This document shows, piece after piece, positions 6,926 through 15,462 of a stretch of 64,000 nucleotides of DNA. Positions within the stretch are counted from its first letter, which is position 1, and the number at the start of each line of letters is the position of its first letter. The notes beneath the pieces were generated by a model that saw only the letters and a program-made list of their open reading frames with translations, was not told the DNA's origin and searched no databases. A program made the position numbers and the translations under genes. Source of the DNA: UBA1429 sp964482225 (GTDB lineage Bacteria; Chloroflexota; Anaerolineae; UBA1429); contig CAYZWT010000009.1 in NCBI GenBank assembly GCA_964482225.1, forward strand, positions 1-64,000, in the 5' to 3' direction.

Positions 6926-9067
6926 ATGAGCCAACGAACGGTCTCGCCAACAGCAGGTAGCCAGGGAGCCGCTCAGGCATCCGGCCCGAGCGAGGCCCCC
7001 CCGTCTGCGCAACCCTCGGAATCGCGTTTGCACCGCACCCTCCGCGCCCTGCTGCTGGGCTTGCTACTCTGGCTGGCGTGGGGGCTCGCTTTTCTCCTGC
7101 CCTCCGCCGGAAGCCTCAGAACGACCATCGGAGAGGCATCCAGACGCGATATCAAGGCCCCGACCCAGATCACCTATATCAGCGAGGTCGAGACCGAGGC
7201 TGCTCGCCAGGAAGCGGCCACGCGCATCAGCGATGTCTATGTGGCCGACACGGCCCTGGCCGCCAACCAGATTCAACTGCTGCGCGAGACCCTGGCCGAG
7301 ATCGAAGAGTTGCGCAGCGAACCGGCCCTGGCGGCATTGGAGCAGCCCGAACTGGCCCACATAGCCCTCTCTGAGATGGATTGGGGCAATATCCTGGCGC
7401 TGTCGGAGCATTCCTGGGATCTGGTTGCCCGAGAGAGCGAGCGCGTATTGGGGCTGATCATGCGCGACGAGATTCGCGCCAGCGACCTGCCCAGGGCCCG
7501 GCGCGATGTGCTGCGCCTGATGCTCGCCACCCTCACCACCCCCGAGCGCGACGCCGTCAGCGCCCTGGTTAGCGATTTGATCGTGGTCAATATGGTGGTG
7601 GACCAAGAGCGCACCGAGGTGCGCCGGGCCGAGGCGCGGGCCGCCGTCACACCCGTGGTGCGCACCATTCGGGCAGGCGAATCCGTCGTCCGCGAGGGCG
7701 AGATCGTTAGCGCCGTGACTTATGAGCGGCTCGAGATCCTGGGGCTGCTGGAGCAGGGGCCCGAATGGCAGCAGGTAGCCGCCGAGTTGGGATTTGCCCT
7801 GGTGGTGGTGGCGATCCTGATCTTTTACGTAGCCCGGGTAGACCCGCTGTTGATGGGCCGTCCCCGCCGCCAGCTTCTCCTGGCCCTGACGCTGGTGATC
7901 GCGGGCATCGCGGCGCGGGCGCTGCTCCCCGGCCATACGCTACTGCCCTATCTCTTTCCCGGGGCGGCGGCGGCCATGCTCGTTGTGCTGTTCATGAATA
8001 TCCAGTACGCCACGCTGATCTCGGTAGCGATATCCTTTGCCGTCGGACTGAGCGCCGGGGGCTCTCTCGAGCTGGCGATCTATATGCTGCTGGGCAGCCT
8101 TGTGGGAGCGCTGGCCCTGATGCGCACCGAGCAACTCAGCGCCTTTGTGCCGGCCACGGGCTATCTGGCGGCGGTCAATATCGCCAGCTTGCTGCTCTTT
8201 CGCATCAGCAGCGGCAACTATGATCTATTGGGCCTGCTGCAACTCACCGGCGCAGGGCTGGCCAATGCGGTGCTCTCCTCCAGCCTGTGCCTGGTGGCCT
8301 ATGCCTTTACCGGCCGGCTCTTTGGCATCACCACGTCGCTGCAATTGATGGACCTCTCTCGGCCCACCCACCCGCTCTTTCGCCAGTTGCTCATCAAGGC
8401 GCCCGGCACCTATCATCATTCGATCCTGATCAGCAACATGGCCGAGCGCGCCGCCGAGGCCATCGGGGCCGATATCCTGCTGACCCGGGTGGGCTCCTAT
8501 TATCACGATATCGGCAAGACGCTGCGGCCCCACTTTTTCTCCGAGAACCAGGCCGATGGCCAGAACCCGCATGACAAGCTCGATCCGCAGACCAGCGCCG
8601 AGATCGTCATCGGCCACACCATCGAGGGTCTGGAGCTGGCCCGCCGTTACCGGCTGCCGGACAAGGTGCGCGCCTTTATCGCCGAGCACCATGGCACCAC
8701 CCTGGTCACGTACTTTTACCGCAAGGCCGGCCAGGCCGCCGAGGATCACGAGGTGGAGGAGGCCGCCTTTCGCTATCCGGGCCCCAAGCCCCAGAGCTGC
8801 GAAACGGCCATTCTCATGTTGGCCGACGCTGTGGAGGCCTGGGTGCGGGCCGACCGGCCGGCCACCGAGCCCGAGATGGAGCGAGTGATCCGCCAGGTGA
8901 TCAACGACCGGCTGATCGGCGGCCAACTGGACGAGACCGAGCTTACCCTCAAGGACCTGGATCACATTCGGCAAGCCTTTGTCAGCGTGCTCAAAGGGTT
9001 GTACCATCCACGCATCCAGTATCCAGAGCGCACCGTTCAACGCAACGAACGCGCGGGCAATGGGTAG
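6926..9067 (+). CDS. 7TM-HD domain phosphodiesterase, PgpH-like (probable c-di-AMP hydrolase)
   Basis: 713 residues from the ATG. There is a disordered Ser/Gln/Pro-rich N terminus, one membrane helix (about residues 35-58), an extracytoplasmic 7TMR-HDED domain (about 65-280), seven membrane helices (about 285-485), and a cytosolic HD domain (about 490-690) with YHHSI, SYYHDIGK, PHDKLDP and AEHHG metal-ligand motifs. PgpH proteins of this layout degrade cyclic di-AMP to pApA, so a role in osmotic and cell-wall homeostasis is inferred. A frame-open TTG at 6863 lies before the terminator, so ATG 6926 is preferred although no Shine-Dalgarno is visible. In many bacteria ybeY lies between this gene and dgkA; here dgkA follows directly. 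Confidence 0.87.
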   Translation: MSQRTVSPTAGSQGAAQASGPSEAPPSAQPSESRLHRTLRALLLGLLLWLAWGLAFLLPSAGSLRTTIGEASRRDIKAPTQITYISEVETEAARQEAATRISDVYVADTALAANQIQLLRETLAEIEELRSEPALAALEQPELAHIALSEMDWGNILALSEHSWDLVARESERVLGLIMRDEIRASDLPRARRDVLRLMLATLTTPERDAVSALVSDLIVVNMVVDQERTEVRRAEARAAVTPVVRTIRAGESVVREGEIVSAVTYERLEILGLLEQGPEWQQVAAELGFALVVVAILIFYVARVDPLLMGRPRRQLLLALTLVIAGIAARALLPGHTLLPYLFPGAAAAMLVVLFMNIQYATLISVAISFAVGLSAGGSLELAIYMLLGSLVGALALMRTEQLSAFVPATGYLAAVNIASLLLFRISSGNYDLLGLLQLTGAGLANAVLSSSLCLVAYAFTGRLFGITTSLQLMDLSRPTHPLFRQLLIKAPGTYHHSILISNMAERAAEAIGADILLTRVGSYYHDIGKTLRPHFFSENQADGQNPHDKLDPQTSAEIVIGHTIEGLELARRYRLPDKVRAFIAEHHGTTLVTYFYRKAGQAAEDHEVEEAAFRYPGPKPQSCETAILMLADAVEAWVRADRPATEPEMERVIRQVINDRLIGGQLDETELTLKDLDHIRQAFVSVLKGLYHPRIQYPERTVQRNERAGNG

Positions 9068-9101
9068 GCTGCTCATCACGCGCCCGGCAAGGGTGGGGGA
9101 C

Positions 9102-9479
9102 ATGGGGGGACAAAGGAAACAGAGCCTGCGCCAGAGCTTTCGCCATGCCTTGGAGGGCCTGGGCTATGTGATCTGTTGCGAGCGCAACGCCCGCATCCAT
9201 CTGGCGGCGGCGATCCTGGCGGTGGCCCTGGGCCTGTGGCTGGGGCTGGGGCTTACCCAGTGGGCCGTCATCACCATCGCCATTGCGCTGGTGTTCGCAG
9301 GAGAGATGCTCAATACGGTGGTCGAGCTGACGATAGATGTGCTCACGCCCCACCAGAACGCCCACGCCAAGCATGTCAAAGATGTGGCGGCCGGGGCCAT
9401 CCTGGTGAACGCCCTGGCAGCCGTAGTGATCGGACTGCTGGTGCTCGGCCCGCCTCTGCTGCGCAAGCTGGGCCTGTAA
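9102..9479 (+). CDS. dgkA: Diacylglycerol/undecaprenol kinase, DgkA family
   Basis: 125 residues with three membrane helices (about 30-48, 52-70, 98-118) and the family signature EMLNTVVELTIDVLTP between helices 2 and 3, which supplies the catalytic Glu and the ATP/Mg site. In Gram-positive-type bacteria this enzyme phosphorylates undecaprenol to feed the lipid carrier pool for cell-wall and exopolysaccharide synthesis. That fits the position directly upstream of the exopolysaccharide genes; uppP at 38957 would act on the same carrier. An upstream ATG at 9060 overlaps the previous gene; 9102 is preferred because AAGGGTGGGGGAC precedes it and the length is normal. Confidence 0.88.
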   Translation: MGGQRKQSLRQSFRHALEGLGYVICCERNARIHLAAAILAVALGLWLGLGLTQWAVITIAIALVFAGEMLNTVVELTIDVLTPHQNAHAKHVKDVAAGAILVNALAAVVIGLLVLGPPLLRKLGL

Positions 9480-9493
9480 GGGGGAAAAAGCCT

Positions 9494-10204
9494 ATGGAAC
9501 TGCGCCTCTATGGCCGCATCATCCTGAAAAGAGCGTGGATCATCCTGGCGCTGGTGGGCGTTGTGCTGGTGGTATCCCTGGTCTGGCAGCCCCAGCGCCC
9601 CACGGTATACCAGGCCCACATGCGCTTTGTCGTGGGCGTCAAACCCGAGCCCCAGGGCGACTATTACGCCTATGACCGCTACTATACCTGGCTGACGGCG
9701 GAATACCTGGTGGACGACCTGGCCGAGGTGGTCAAGAGCAGGACCTTTGCCGCCCAGGTGGCCGCGCTCTCCGGGTTGCCGGCGGCGCCCGGCGCCATCC
9801 ACGGGGCCACCTTTGCCGGCAAGACCCACCGGGTGCTGGGCGTCACCATTACCTGGGGCAACGAGGCCGAGCTGGGGGCGCTCGCCAACGCCACGGTCGA
9901 GTTGCTCACCCAACGAGCGGGCATCTTTTTTGCGCAGCTCGGCGCCGATGCGGCGGTGGTCTCGCTGATTGATCCGCCCCAGATTGGGGGCGTGGGGCGC
10001 TCGCTGCGGGAACGCCTGGACCTGCCGCTGCGTCTATTGCTTGCCGTGGCCGCCGGCATCGGCCTGGCCTTTTTGCTGGACTATATAGATCTCACGGTGC
10101 GCCACCGGAGCGACCTGGCCGCCCTGGGTCTGCCGATCCTGGCCGAGATCCCCATGCGCCGCCGCTGGCGGTGGCTGTTGCCCATCGGGCGGCGCGCGCC
10201 GTAG
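9494..10204 (+). CDS. Wzz/CpsC-type polysaccharide chain-length regulator (first copy)
   Basis: 236 residues. An N-terminal membrane helix (about 15-33, ILKRAWIILALVGVVLVVSLVW) is followed by an extracytoplasmic domain and a second helix (about 180-200), then a short basic cytosolic tail. This is the Wzz/YveK layout of membrane adaptors that pair with BY-tyrosine kinases to control exopolysaccharide length and export. Compared with typical Wzz proteins the periplasmic coiled coil is short. Start ATG has GGGGGAAAAAG upstream, 14 nt after dgkA. A second, distinct member follows at 10410, but a 205-bp gap with its own promoter separates them. Confidence 0.75.
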   Translation: MELRLYGRIILKRAWIILALVGVVLVVSLVWQPQRPTVYQAHMRFVVGVKPEPQGDYYAYDRYYTWLTAEYLVDDLAEVVKSRTFAAQVAALSGLPAAPGAIHGATFAGKTHRVLGVTITWGNEAELGALANATVELLTQRAGIFFAQLGADAAVVSLIDPPQIGGVGRSLRERLDLPLRLLLAVAAGIGLAFLLDYIDLTVRHRSDLAALGLPILAEIPMRRRWRWLLPIGRRAP

Positions 10205-10270
10205 TGGCGTCCGCTGCTACGGCGTGCGTATGGAGCGCGGGATTCATCCCGCATCAGCACGCTCAGGTAT

Positions 10271-10307
10271 TGGTCCGGATGCAGGCTAGAGCCTGCGCTC
10301 CGGACCA
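10271..10307. repeat. Nested inverted repeat between the two Wzz genes
   Basis: Outer arms TGGTCCGGA and TCCGGACCA (9 bp, perfect) enclose a second palindrome GCAGGC-TAGA-GCCTGC at 10281-10296. It could act as a terminator-like hairpin for the first Wzz gene, but no T-run follows; it may also be a small mobile or REP-like unit. Confidence 0.6.
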
Positions 10308-10353
10308 AGCGCGCCTTGTGAAGGTTTGCTCTGCGCAACAGGCGCCGCCGACA

Positions 10354-10383
10354 TTGTGAGGCTCACTTTACTTGGGCTATAAT
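10354..10383 (+). promoter_or_regulatory. Promoter of the second Wzz / tyrosine kinase pair
   Basis: TTGTGA (10354-10359), 18-bp spacer, TATAAT (10378-10383), 26 nt before the GTG start. Confidence 0.7.
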
Positions 10384-10409
10384 CCGGTGTCTGACATCGG
10401 GAGGGAACT

Positions 10410-11105
10410 GTGGAACTGAAGGATTACATCCAGATCATCGTCAAGCGCGGTTGGATCATTGTGCTGGCCACCGTGATCACCGTGGCGGCGGCCTTTGTGG
10501 CCAGTCGGGTGCAGACCCCCGTCTACCGCGCCACCATCTATCTGAACGTCTTTCCCGGGCGCCTGGATTGGGGCCTGCAACAGACCATCAAGGGCGTGAT
10601 GCGCAACTTTGCGGGCACCATCACCTCCCGCACCACGGCTATGGAGGTGCTGAACCGCCTCAACCTGGATCTCACCCCGGAGGAGCTCGCGGACAAGATC
10701 ACTGTGCGGCCCATCGAATCGGACCTGCTGATCCAGATAGACGCCGACGACTATGATCCCTTGATCGCCCGCGACATCGCCCAGGTCACCGCAGAGGTCT
10801 TTGTGGAACAGGCCAAGATCCTGATGCAGGATCAGGACCGGGCGGATCGGGTAGAGGTCAGCATCCGTGACTATGCGCTGCCGGGCGGCCTGCACCGCCC
10901 CAACTGGAAGATCAACGTGTTGGCGGGTGGGGTGTTTGGCGTCCTGATCGGCGTTGTGGTGATCTTTGTGCTCAGCTATCTGGAGGCGGACATCATCCGC
11001 ACCAGCCGGGAGCTAGAAGTCTACACCGGGTTGGCCGTGCTAGGCCTGATCCCCGCCGTCGAATCGGGCGCAGGCAAGCGCAGGAGCCGCGCTCCCCAGA
11101 GCTAA
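10410..11105 (+). CDS. Wzz/CpsC-type chain-length regulator (second copy)
   Basis: 231 residues starting at GTG with GGGAGGGAAC upstream. There are two membrane helices (about 16-33 and 175-198) and an extracytoplasmic helical domain between them. YIQIIVKRGWIIV at the N terminus is the classic Wzz start, and the second helix is followed by the ELEVYTGLAVLGLIP segment that contacts the partner kinase. The kinase gene follows 21 nt later. Together they form a split CpsC/CpsD or YveK/YwqD-type module controlling exopolysaccharide polymerisation. It differs clearly in sequence from the copy at 9494. Confidence 0.82.
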   Translation: MELKDYIQIIVKRGWIIVLATVITVAAAFVASRVQTPVYRATIYLNVFPGRLDWGLQQTIKGVMRNFAGTITSRTTAMEVLNRLNLDLTPEELADKITVRPIESDLLIQIDADDYDPLIARDIAQVTAEVFVEQAKILMQDQDRADRVEVSIRDYALPGGLHRPNWKINVLAGGVFGVLIGVVVIFVLSYLEADIIRTSRELEVYTGLAVLGLIPAVESGAGKRRSRAPQS

Positions 11106-11126
11106 CCTTTGATGGGAGGAACGTAT

Positions 11127-11792
11127 ATGGCCGACAAGGTAAACCTGATCACACTCCAGGAGCCCATCTCGCCCGCCAGCGAGGCCTATCGCACGTTGCG
11201 CATGAACTTGCAGTACGCCACCCTGGACAAGGCGCTGCGCACCTTGCTGATCACCTCGCCGGGGGCCGACGAAGGCAAGTCCACCACCCTGGCCAACCTG
11301 GGCGTCACCCTGGCCCAGATCGAGCGGCGGGTGATCATGGTGGATTGCGATCTGCGCCGCCCCCGGCTGCATCAACTCTGGGGGCTGGACAATCAGATCG
11401 GCTTTACCACCATGCTGCTGGAGGAGCGCTACCTGGAGGAACCGCCCCTGCAGGAGACGGGCGTGGAGAACCTGCGTCTGTTGCCCAGCGGCCAATTGCC
11501 GCCCCGACCCGCCGACCTGTTGGGCTCGCAACGCATGGATCAGGTGATCGAGCGGCTCCTGCAACAAGCGGACATGCTCCTGTTCGACGCGCCGCCGGTG
11601 ATGGGCGTCACCGATGCCGTCGTGCTGGCCACCAAGGTAGATGGCGTGCTGCTGGTGGTGAGCGCCGGCGAGACCAAGCGCGAGGACGCCCAGAACGCCC
11701 TGGCGCGGCTCAACGCCGTCAACGCCCGGGTGGTGGGCTCGGTGTTGAACAACGCCCCACTGGACGCGGCCCTGAGCGGCTACTACCAGTAG
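11127..11792 (+). CDS. BY-kinase / CpsD-type tyrosine-protein kinase
   Basis: 221 residues, cytosolic P-loop ATPase. Walker A is SPGADEGKST, Walker A' VDCDLRRP, Walker B LLFDAPP, and PASEAYRTLRMNLQYA is the N-terminal BY-kinase motif. The C terminus ends in GYYQ, so the tyrosine cluster that is autophosphorylated in this family is reduced to two residues. It works with the Wzz partner encoded immediately upstream. The ATG at 11127 has GGGAGGA six bases before it; a TTG-ATG pair 15-18 bp upstream is rejected. It is the last gene before the candidate replication origin. Confidence 0.87.
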   Translation: MADKVNLITLQEPISPASEAYRTLRMNLQYATLDKALRTLLITSPGADEGKSTTLANLGVTLAQIERRVIMVDCDLRRPRLHQLWGLDNQIGFTTMLLEERYLEEPPLQETGVENLRLLPSGQLPPRPADLLGSQRMDQVIERLLQQADMLLFDAPPVMGVTDAVVLATKVDGVLLVVSAGETKREDAQNALARLNAVNARVVGSVLNNAPLDAALSGYYQ

Positions 11793-11816
11793 CCCGAGAC
11801 GGCCCGAGAAACAAAT

Positions 11817-11845
11817 GCCGTGGCTGCAAGACTCGCAGCCACGGC
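11817..11845 (+). terminator. Hairpin after the exopolysaccharide kinase gene
   Basis: Perfect 11-bp stem GCCGTGGCTGC with a 7-nt loop. No strong T-run follows, so termination efficiency is uncertain. It separates the operon from the DnaA-box cluster. Confidence 0.6.
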
Positions 11846-11864
11846 AGTGCTTTATCTTGGGGAA

Positions 11865-12229
11865 AAGGCTGTGGATAACCTCTGCACAACCTGTGGATAA
11901 CCAGGGCGTGAACTGTGGGCAACTATCGCCGCCCTGGCCCCGCGCTCACCCTCCGGTGGGGCCTTGCATACCATATATAGTAGTATCTCCCCTCGGGGCA
12001 CTATATCTAGGGCTTTCGCCATTCTACAGATCCCCAGGGGCCTCTCTCCATCGTTCCCGTTATCCACAGGTCCCTGCACATCCCCTGTGGATAACCTACC
12101 CCTACCCCTGGTATCACACGCCCCCGCTGGGCTACATCTAGTTGTTCGGGGGTAGTTATCCACATTTCCACAGCCCCTACTACTACTACTAGATAGAATA
12201 ACTATAGAGATACTATTTAAAAGAATCAC
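11865..12229. other. Candidate replication origin (oriC): DnaA-box cluster with unwinding element
   Basis: Five perfect DnaA boxes (TTATCCACA or its complement) lie at 11870-11878, 11892-11900, 12060-12068, 12086-12094 and 12156-12164. A degenerate box overlaps the last (12164-12172). Next to it come a GC patch (12173-12177), five CTA triplets (12177-12191, TAG on the other strand, like a DnaA-trio) and an AT-rich tract to 12229. This is the box/GC-cluster/trio/AT order described for bacterial unwinding regions. A second AT-rich TAG-containing patch is at 11973-11987. One 9-mer on either strand is expected about 0.003 times in 365 bp. dnaA and dnaN are not adjacent, and the flanking genes converge on the region. 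Confidence 0.75.
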
Positions 12230-15072
12230 TGATTGGGAACGCGCTCCATATGCAGCCACCGTTCGGCCAAGAGGGGCAGGGTGCTGACGGGCCCCATGCG
12301 GGCGGTGCAACGCGGCAGGGAGCGCAGAATGGCCTTGCCGTAGGGCTTGGTCAGCAGGCGCTTGTCCAGCACCGCCACAATGCCATAGTCCTCCCGGCTG
12401 CGGATCAGGCGCCCGAACCCCTGCCGAAAGCGCAGGATCGTCTCGGGCAGATAGTATTGGTTAAAGGGATCGTCAAAAGTCTCGGCGCGGGCGGCCAGGA
12501 TGGGATCCGTGGGGACGCCAAAGGGCAGGCGGGTGATGATCAAGCAGCTCAGCGCCTGCCCCACCACATCCACGCCCTCCCAAAAGCTGCGCGTTCCCAT
12601 CAGCACGGCCCGGCTGGTGTTGCGAAAACCATCGAGGATCTGGCGGCGCGAGCCGTCAATGCCCTGGCCAAAGACGGTGATGCCCTCTTTTTCCAGGGCG
12701 CCCTGGGTGGCGCGATAGGTGTTGTTCAGTTGGCTGGTCGAGGTGAACAGCACCAGGGCGCGTCCCTCGGTGGCGCGCACCAGGTTCACGATGGCCTCCT
12801 CGACGCTCTTTTGATAGTACGGCTCGTTGGGCTCGGGGATATCCTTGGGAACGTACAGCAGCACCGCCGACTGGAAATCAAAGGGAGAATCCAGGGCCAC
12901 CTCCAGGGGCGTCTCCAGGCCCAGGCGGTCTTTGATATAGTTGAACTCTTGATCGGTGCGCAAGGTGGCGCTGGTGAGCACCACGCAATCCTTTTCCGCA
13001 AAGAGCCGTTCCTCCAGCATGTCGCCGACGGACAGGGGCGCGCTGTTCAGCGCCACCTCCTGGTTGTATTGCGAGACAGAGGCCCAGTAGATATAGTCCA
13101 GCGTGGGCTCCAGGATGATGCCTTCCAGCCCGTCGCACAGTTCGTGGCCGCGCTGGAGCTGGGTCTTGACCTGCTGCAAGAGATCGAAACGCTCCTCGTT
13201 CTGCTCCTCGGGCAGACGCTGGATCCAGTTGCCAAGCTGCTCCAGGCCCTGGACGATCTGGCGCAAGGGGGCCGCCAGGTTGTCCCAGGCGATCTCGATC
13301 TCGGACCAGCCCGGCTGGACGCGCAGCCCCGATGTGATGCGCACATGCCGATCGTAGGGGCCCTGGGAGCGCCCGCCTGCCTCCTGATACTCTTGCATAA
13401 AGGCATCCAGGGCGCGATACAGGGTCTCCATATGCCCGAGGCCGGCGTCAATCTCCTCATTGATGCGTTGGATGCGGTCGGCGATGGACTGGCGCATCGT
13501 CTCGCTCACATCAAAGGCGTGAAACAGGCCCGGGATCTGGCCCAAAAGGCCGCTGGGCGCCGCGCTGCTGGGCTGCCCCAGGGCGCCGAAATAGGAGGCC
13601 AGGTCGTTGCGGGCGACCTGCAACCCGAACTGGCTGGTGGCCTGCTCTTCCAGGTGATGGGCCTCGTCAATGATCAGGTAGCGATAGTCGGGCAGCACCC
13701 GGCTCTCCATAGCCAGGTCCGAGAGCAGCAGCGCATGGTTCACGATGATCAGATGGGCGCGCTCGGCGCGGGCCCGGGCCCGAAAGAAAAAACAGCGTCC
13801 GGAGCCCAGGTAAGGGCAGCGGTCGCCCATGCAGGTCTCGGAGGTGGCCTGGAGCTCTTGCCAGACGCTAAACTCGTCGTTCACCAGCAGCAGCTCGGCC
13901 TGGTCGCCGGTGACGGTCTTGGGCAGCCAGGCCAACACCTTGGCCAGCACCCGGGCGCCCTCGAGGGAGAGCTGGCGCGCGCGGCGAAAAGCCGCCAAAC
14001 GCCGCAAACAGATATAGTTGCCCCGACCCTTCAAGATTGTGGCGCGAAAGGGGGCGGGCAGGATGTGCTGGAGATCGGGCACATCCTTGGTATAGAGCTG
14101 GTCCTGTAGGTTGATGGTGTTGGAAGAAACCACCACACGCATCTCGTTCTGGGTGGCGAACTGGATGGCCGGCAACAGATAGGCCAGCGACTTGCCGGTG
14201 CCGGTGCCCGCCTCCACCAGCAGGTGCGTCGGCGTGTTGAACGCCTCCACCACGGCATTCAGCATCTCGACCTGCTGCGGGCGATACTCGTAACCGGGAA
14301 AGGCCCTGGAAAGGGCGCCGCCGGGCGAGAGGGCCTCCACCAGCGGCTCCGGATCAACGGGCGTGATCTCGCCGGAGGGGTTCAGCGGCGGAAAGCCATC
14401 CCGCTCGCGGGGGACGAAACCATATTCGCCGGCGCGCCAGGCAGGGGCCGCCGGTTGCCCGCCCAGCAAGGGCTGTTGCGCCCGCTTTTCCTCCACCAGG
14501 TCTTGCAGCAAAGGCGCCAACGCCCAACCGGTCTGCTGGGCCGCCTGATAGAGCTCTTGCAGCAAGCCTGCATCCCAGGCTTCAAAGCGCTCATACAGCG
14601 CCGCAAACAGGTCCTTGGTGGCGATGGCATCCTGCAGAGCCCGGTGGGCCTCGGGCAGGGCGATGCCCAGCAGCTCGCTCAGGGCCGAGAGGCTGTAGGT
14701 GCGGGCCTCGGGCACCAGGATGCTGGCCAGCTCGAACGTGTCCAGCGCCAGGTTGTGGAGTGTGATGCCCTGCTTCTGCAGAAAGAACAGATCGGTCTCG
14801 ATGCTATGGCCGACCAGGGGCGTGCTGCCCACAAAGCGCAGGATGGCGCTCCTCAAGCTATCCAGCTCGGGCGCGCCCGCCAGATCGCGGCCGGCGATGC
14901 CCACCAGTTGTTGGATGCGCGGCGGGATGGCGCGCTTGGTATGCACCAGGCTAGACCAGCTTTCCAGCGTCTCCTGGCCGCGAAAACGCACCAGGGCGAT
15001 CTCGATGATCTCATCGTTCTTGCGGTCCAGCCCGGTCAGCTCCAGATCCAGGGCGATATAGGTTCGGGGCAT
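12226..15072 (-). CDS. dinG: DinG-family helicase with N-terminal DnaQ-type exonuclease domain
   Basis: 948 residues. Residues 1-170 are a DEDDh 3'-5' exonuclease domain (DLELTG with Asp9 and Glu11; later GHSIETDLFFL). The rest is an XPD/DinG superfamily 2 helicase: Walker A GTGTGKS with Lys294, the four Fe-S cysteines (one in RGNYICLRR, then ETCMGDRCPYLGSGRC), DEAH at residues 469-472, and C-terminal motifs GTRSFWEGVD and GFGRLIRSREDYG. Such proteins unwind 5'-3' and resolve R-loops and G-quadruplexes; the exonuclease-fused form is typical of Firmicutes-like lineages. GGAGAGAGC precedes the ATG. The gene ends at the edge of the candidate oriC. Confidence 0.92.
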   Translation of the reverse strand: MPRTYIALDLELTGLDRKNDEIIEIALVRFRGQETLESWSSLVHTKRAIPPRIQQLVGIAGRDLAGAPELDSLRSAILRFVGSTPLVGHSIETDLFFLQKQGITLHNLALDTFELASILVPEARTYSLSALSELLGIALPEAHRALQDAIATKDLFAALYERFEAWDAGLLQELYQAAQQTGWALAPLLQDLVEEKRAQQPLLGGQPAAPAWRAGEYGFVPRERDGFPPLNPSGEITPVDPEPLVEALSPGGALSRAFPGYEYRPQQVEMLNAVVEAFNTPTHLLVEAGTGTGKSLAYLLPAIQFATQNEMRVVVSSNTINLQDQLYTKDVPDLQHILPAPFRATILKGRGNYICLRRLAAFRRARQLSLEGARVLAKVLAWLPKTVTGDQAELLLVNDEFSVWQELQATSETCMGDRCPYLGSGRCFFFRARARAERAHLIIVNHALLLSDLAMESRVLPDYRYLIIDEAHHLEEQATSQFGLQVARNDLASYFGALGQPSSAAPSGLLGQIPGLFHAFDVSETMRQSIADRIQRINEEIDAGLGHMETLYRALDAFMQEYQEAGGRSQGPYDRHVRITSGLRVQPGWSEIEIAWDNLAAPLRQIVQGLEQLGNWIQRLPEEQNEERFDLLQQVKTQLQRGHELCDGLEGIILEPTLDYIYWASVSQYNQEVALNSAPLSVGDMLEERLFAEKDCVVLTSATLRTDQEFNYIKDRLGLETPLEVALDSPFDFQSAVLLYVPKDIPEPNEPYYQKSVEEAIVNLVRATEGRALVLFTSTSQLNNTYRATQGALEKEGITVFGQGIDGSRRQILDGFRNTSRAVLMGTRSFWEGVDVVGQALSCLIITRLPFGVPTDPILAARAETFDDPFNQYYLPETILRFRQGFGRLIRSREDYGIVAVLDKRLLTKPYGKAILRSLPRCTARMGPVSTLPLLAERWLHMERVPNQ

Positions 15073-15103
15073 GCTCTCTCCAGGGTGTGCGTCAACAGAC
15101 TGA

Positions 15104-15131
15104 TTATACCTGCAACGCCAGGCGCCTCAAA
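15104..15131 (-). promoter_or_regulatory. Promoter of dinG
   Basis: Minus-strand TTTGAG (15126-15131), 16-bp spacer, TATAAT (15104-15109), about 31 nt before the ATG. Confidence 0.6.
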
Positions 15132-15171
15132 GAGGCGGGCGGGACGCGCATACGATGCTGGCCTCTGCGCG

Positions 15172-15377
15172 TATCAGTTCAGAATTGGGGAAAAGCGGCC
15201 AACACGTTGTGGACGGCGGCGGCGAACCTTGGAGGGCGGGCGTCTCGCCCGCCACGCCGCGTACGCGTGCATGCGTTTGCAGCGCCCATAGTCGAGTCTA
15301 TGTGCCCACCGATTGCAGGATAATGGCGTCATCGTCCTGGGCAGTTAGGAACTCGCCCCCTCGAATCTGAACTGATA
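15172..15377 (+). repeat. MITE-like repeat, type A, complete copy
   Basis: 206 bp bounded by perfect 12-bp inverted termini TATCAGTTCAGA and TCTGAACTGATA, extended by G-rich/C-rich segments (ATTGGGG inside the left end, CCCCCTCGAA inside the right). The middle carries the GGAGGGCGGGCGTCTCGCCCGCC core and a CGTACGCGTGCATGCGT palindrome. No coding capacity and no transposase. The remaining parts of the 390-bp gap hold only the dinG and URO-D promoters. Confidence 0.8.
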
Positions 15378-15404
15378 CATGTGCGTCCGGAAACGAAATA
15401 ACCC

Positions 15405-15433
15405 TGTACAAGGGCGCGACTGTACGTTATACT
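15405..15433 (+). promoter_or_regulatory. Promoter of the URO-D family gene
   Basis: TGTACA (15405-15410), 17-bp spacer, TATACT (15428-15433), followed by a short leader with GAGAGGAG before the ATG. Confidence 0.5.
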
Positions 15434-15462
15434 GCGGATAGCACAAGAGAGGAGCGGCGACG

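Noticed and set aside
9494..11105. The two Wzz genes as a recent duplication
   Set aside because: Only the layout and the first few residues are alike; the sequences differ throughout, so they are old paralogues or separate acquisitions.
12250..14109. Long plus-strand open frame antisense to dinG
   Set aside because: Shadow of a GC-rich gene: low-complexity Gln/Gly/His-rich composition, no family motifs, while the minus strand encodes a complete helicase.
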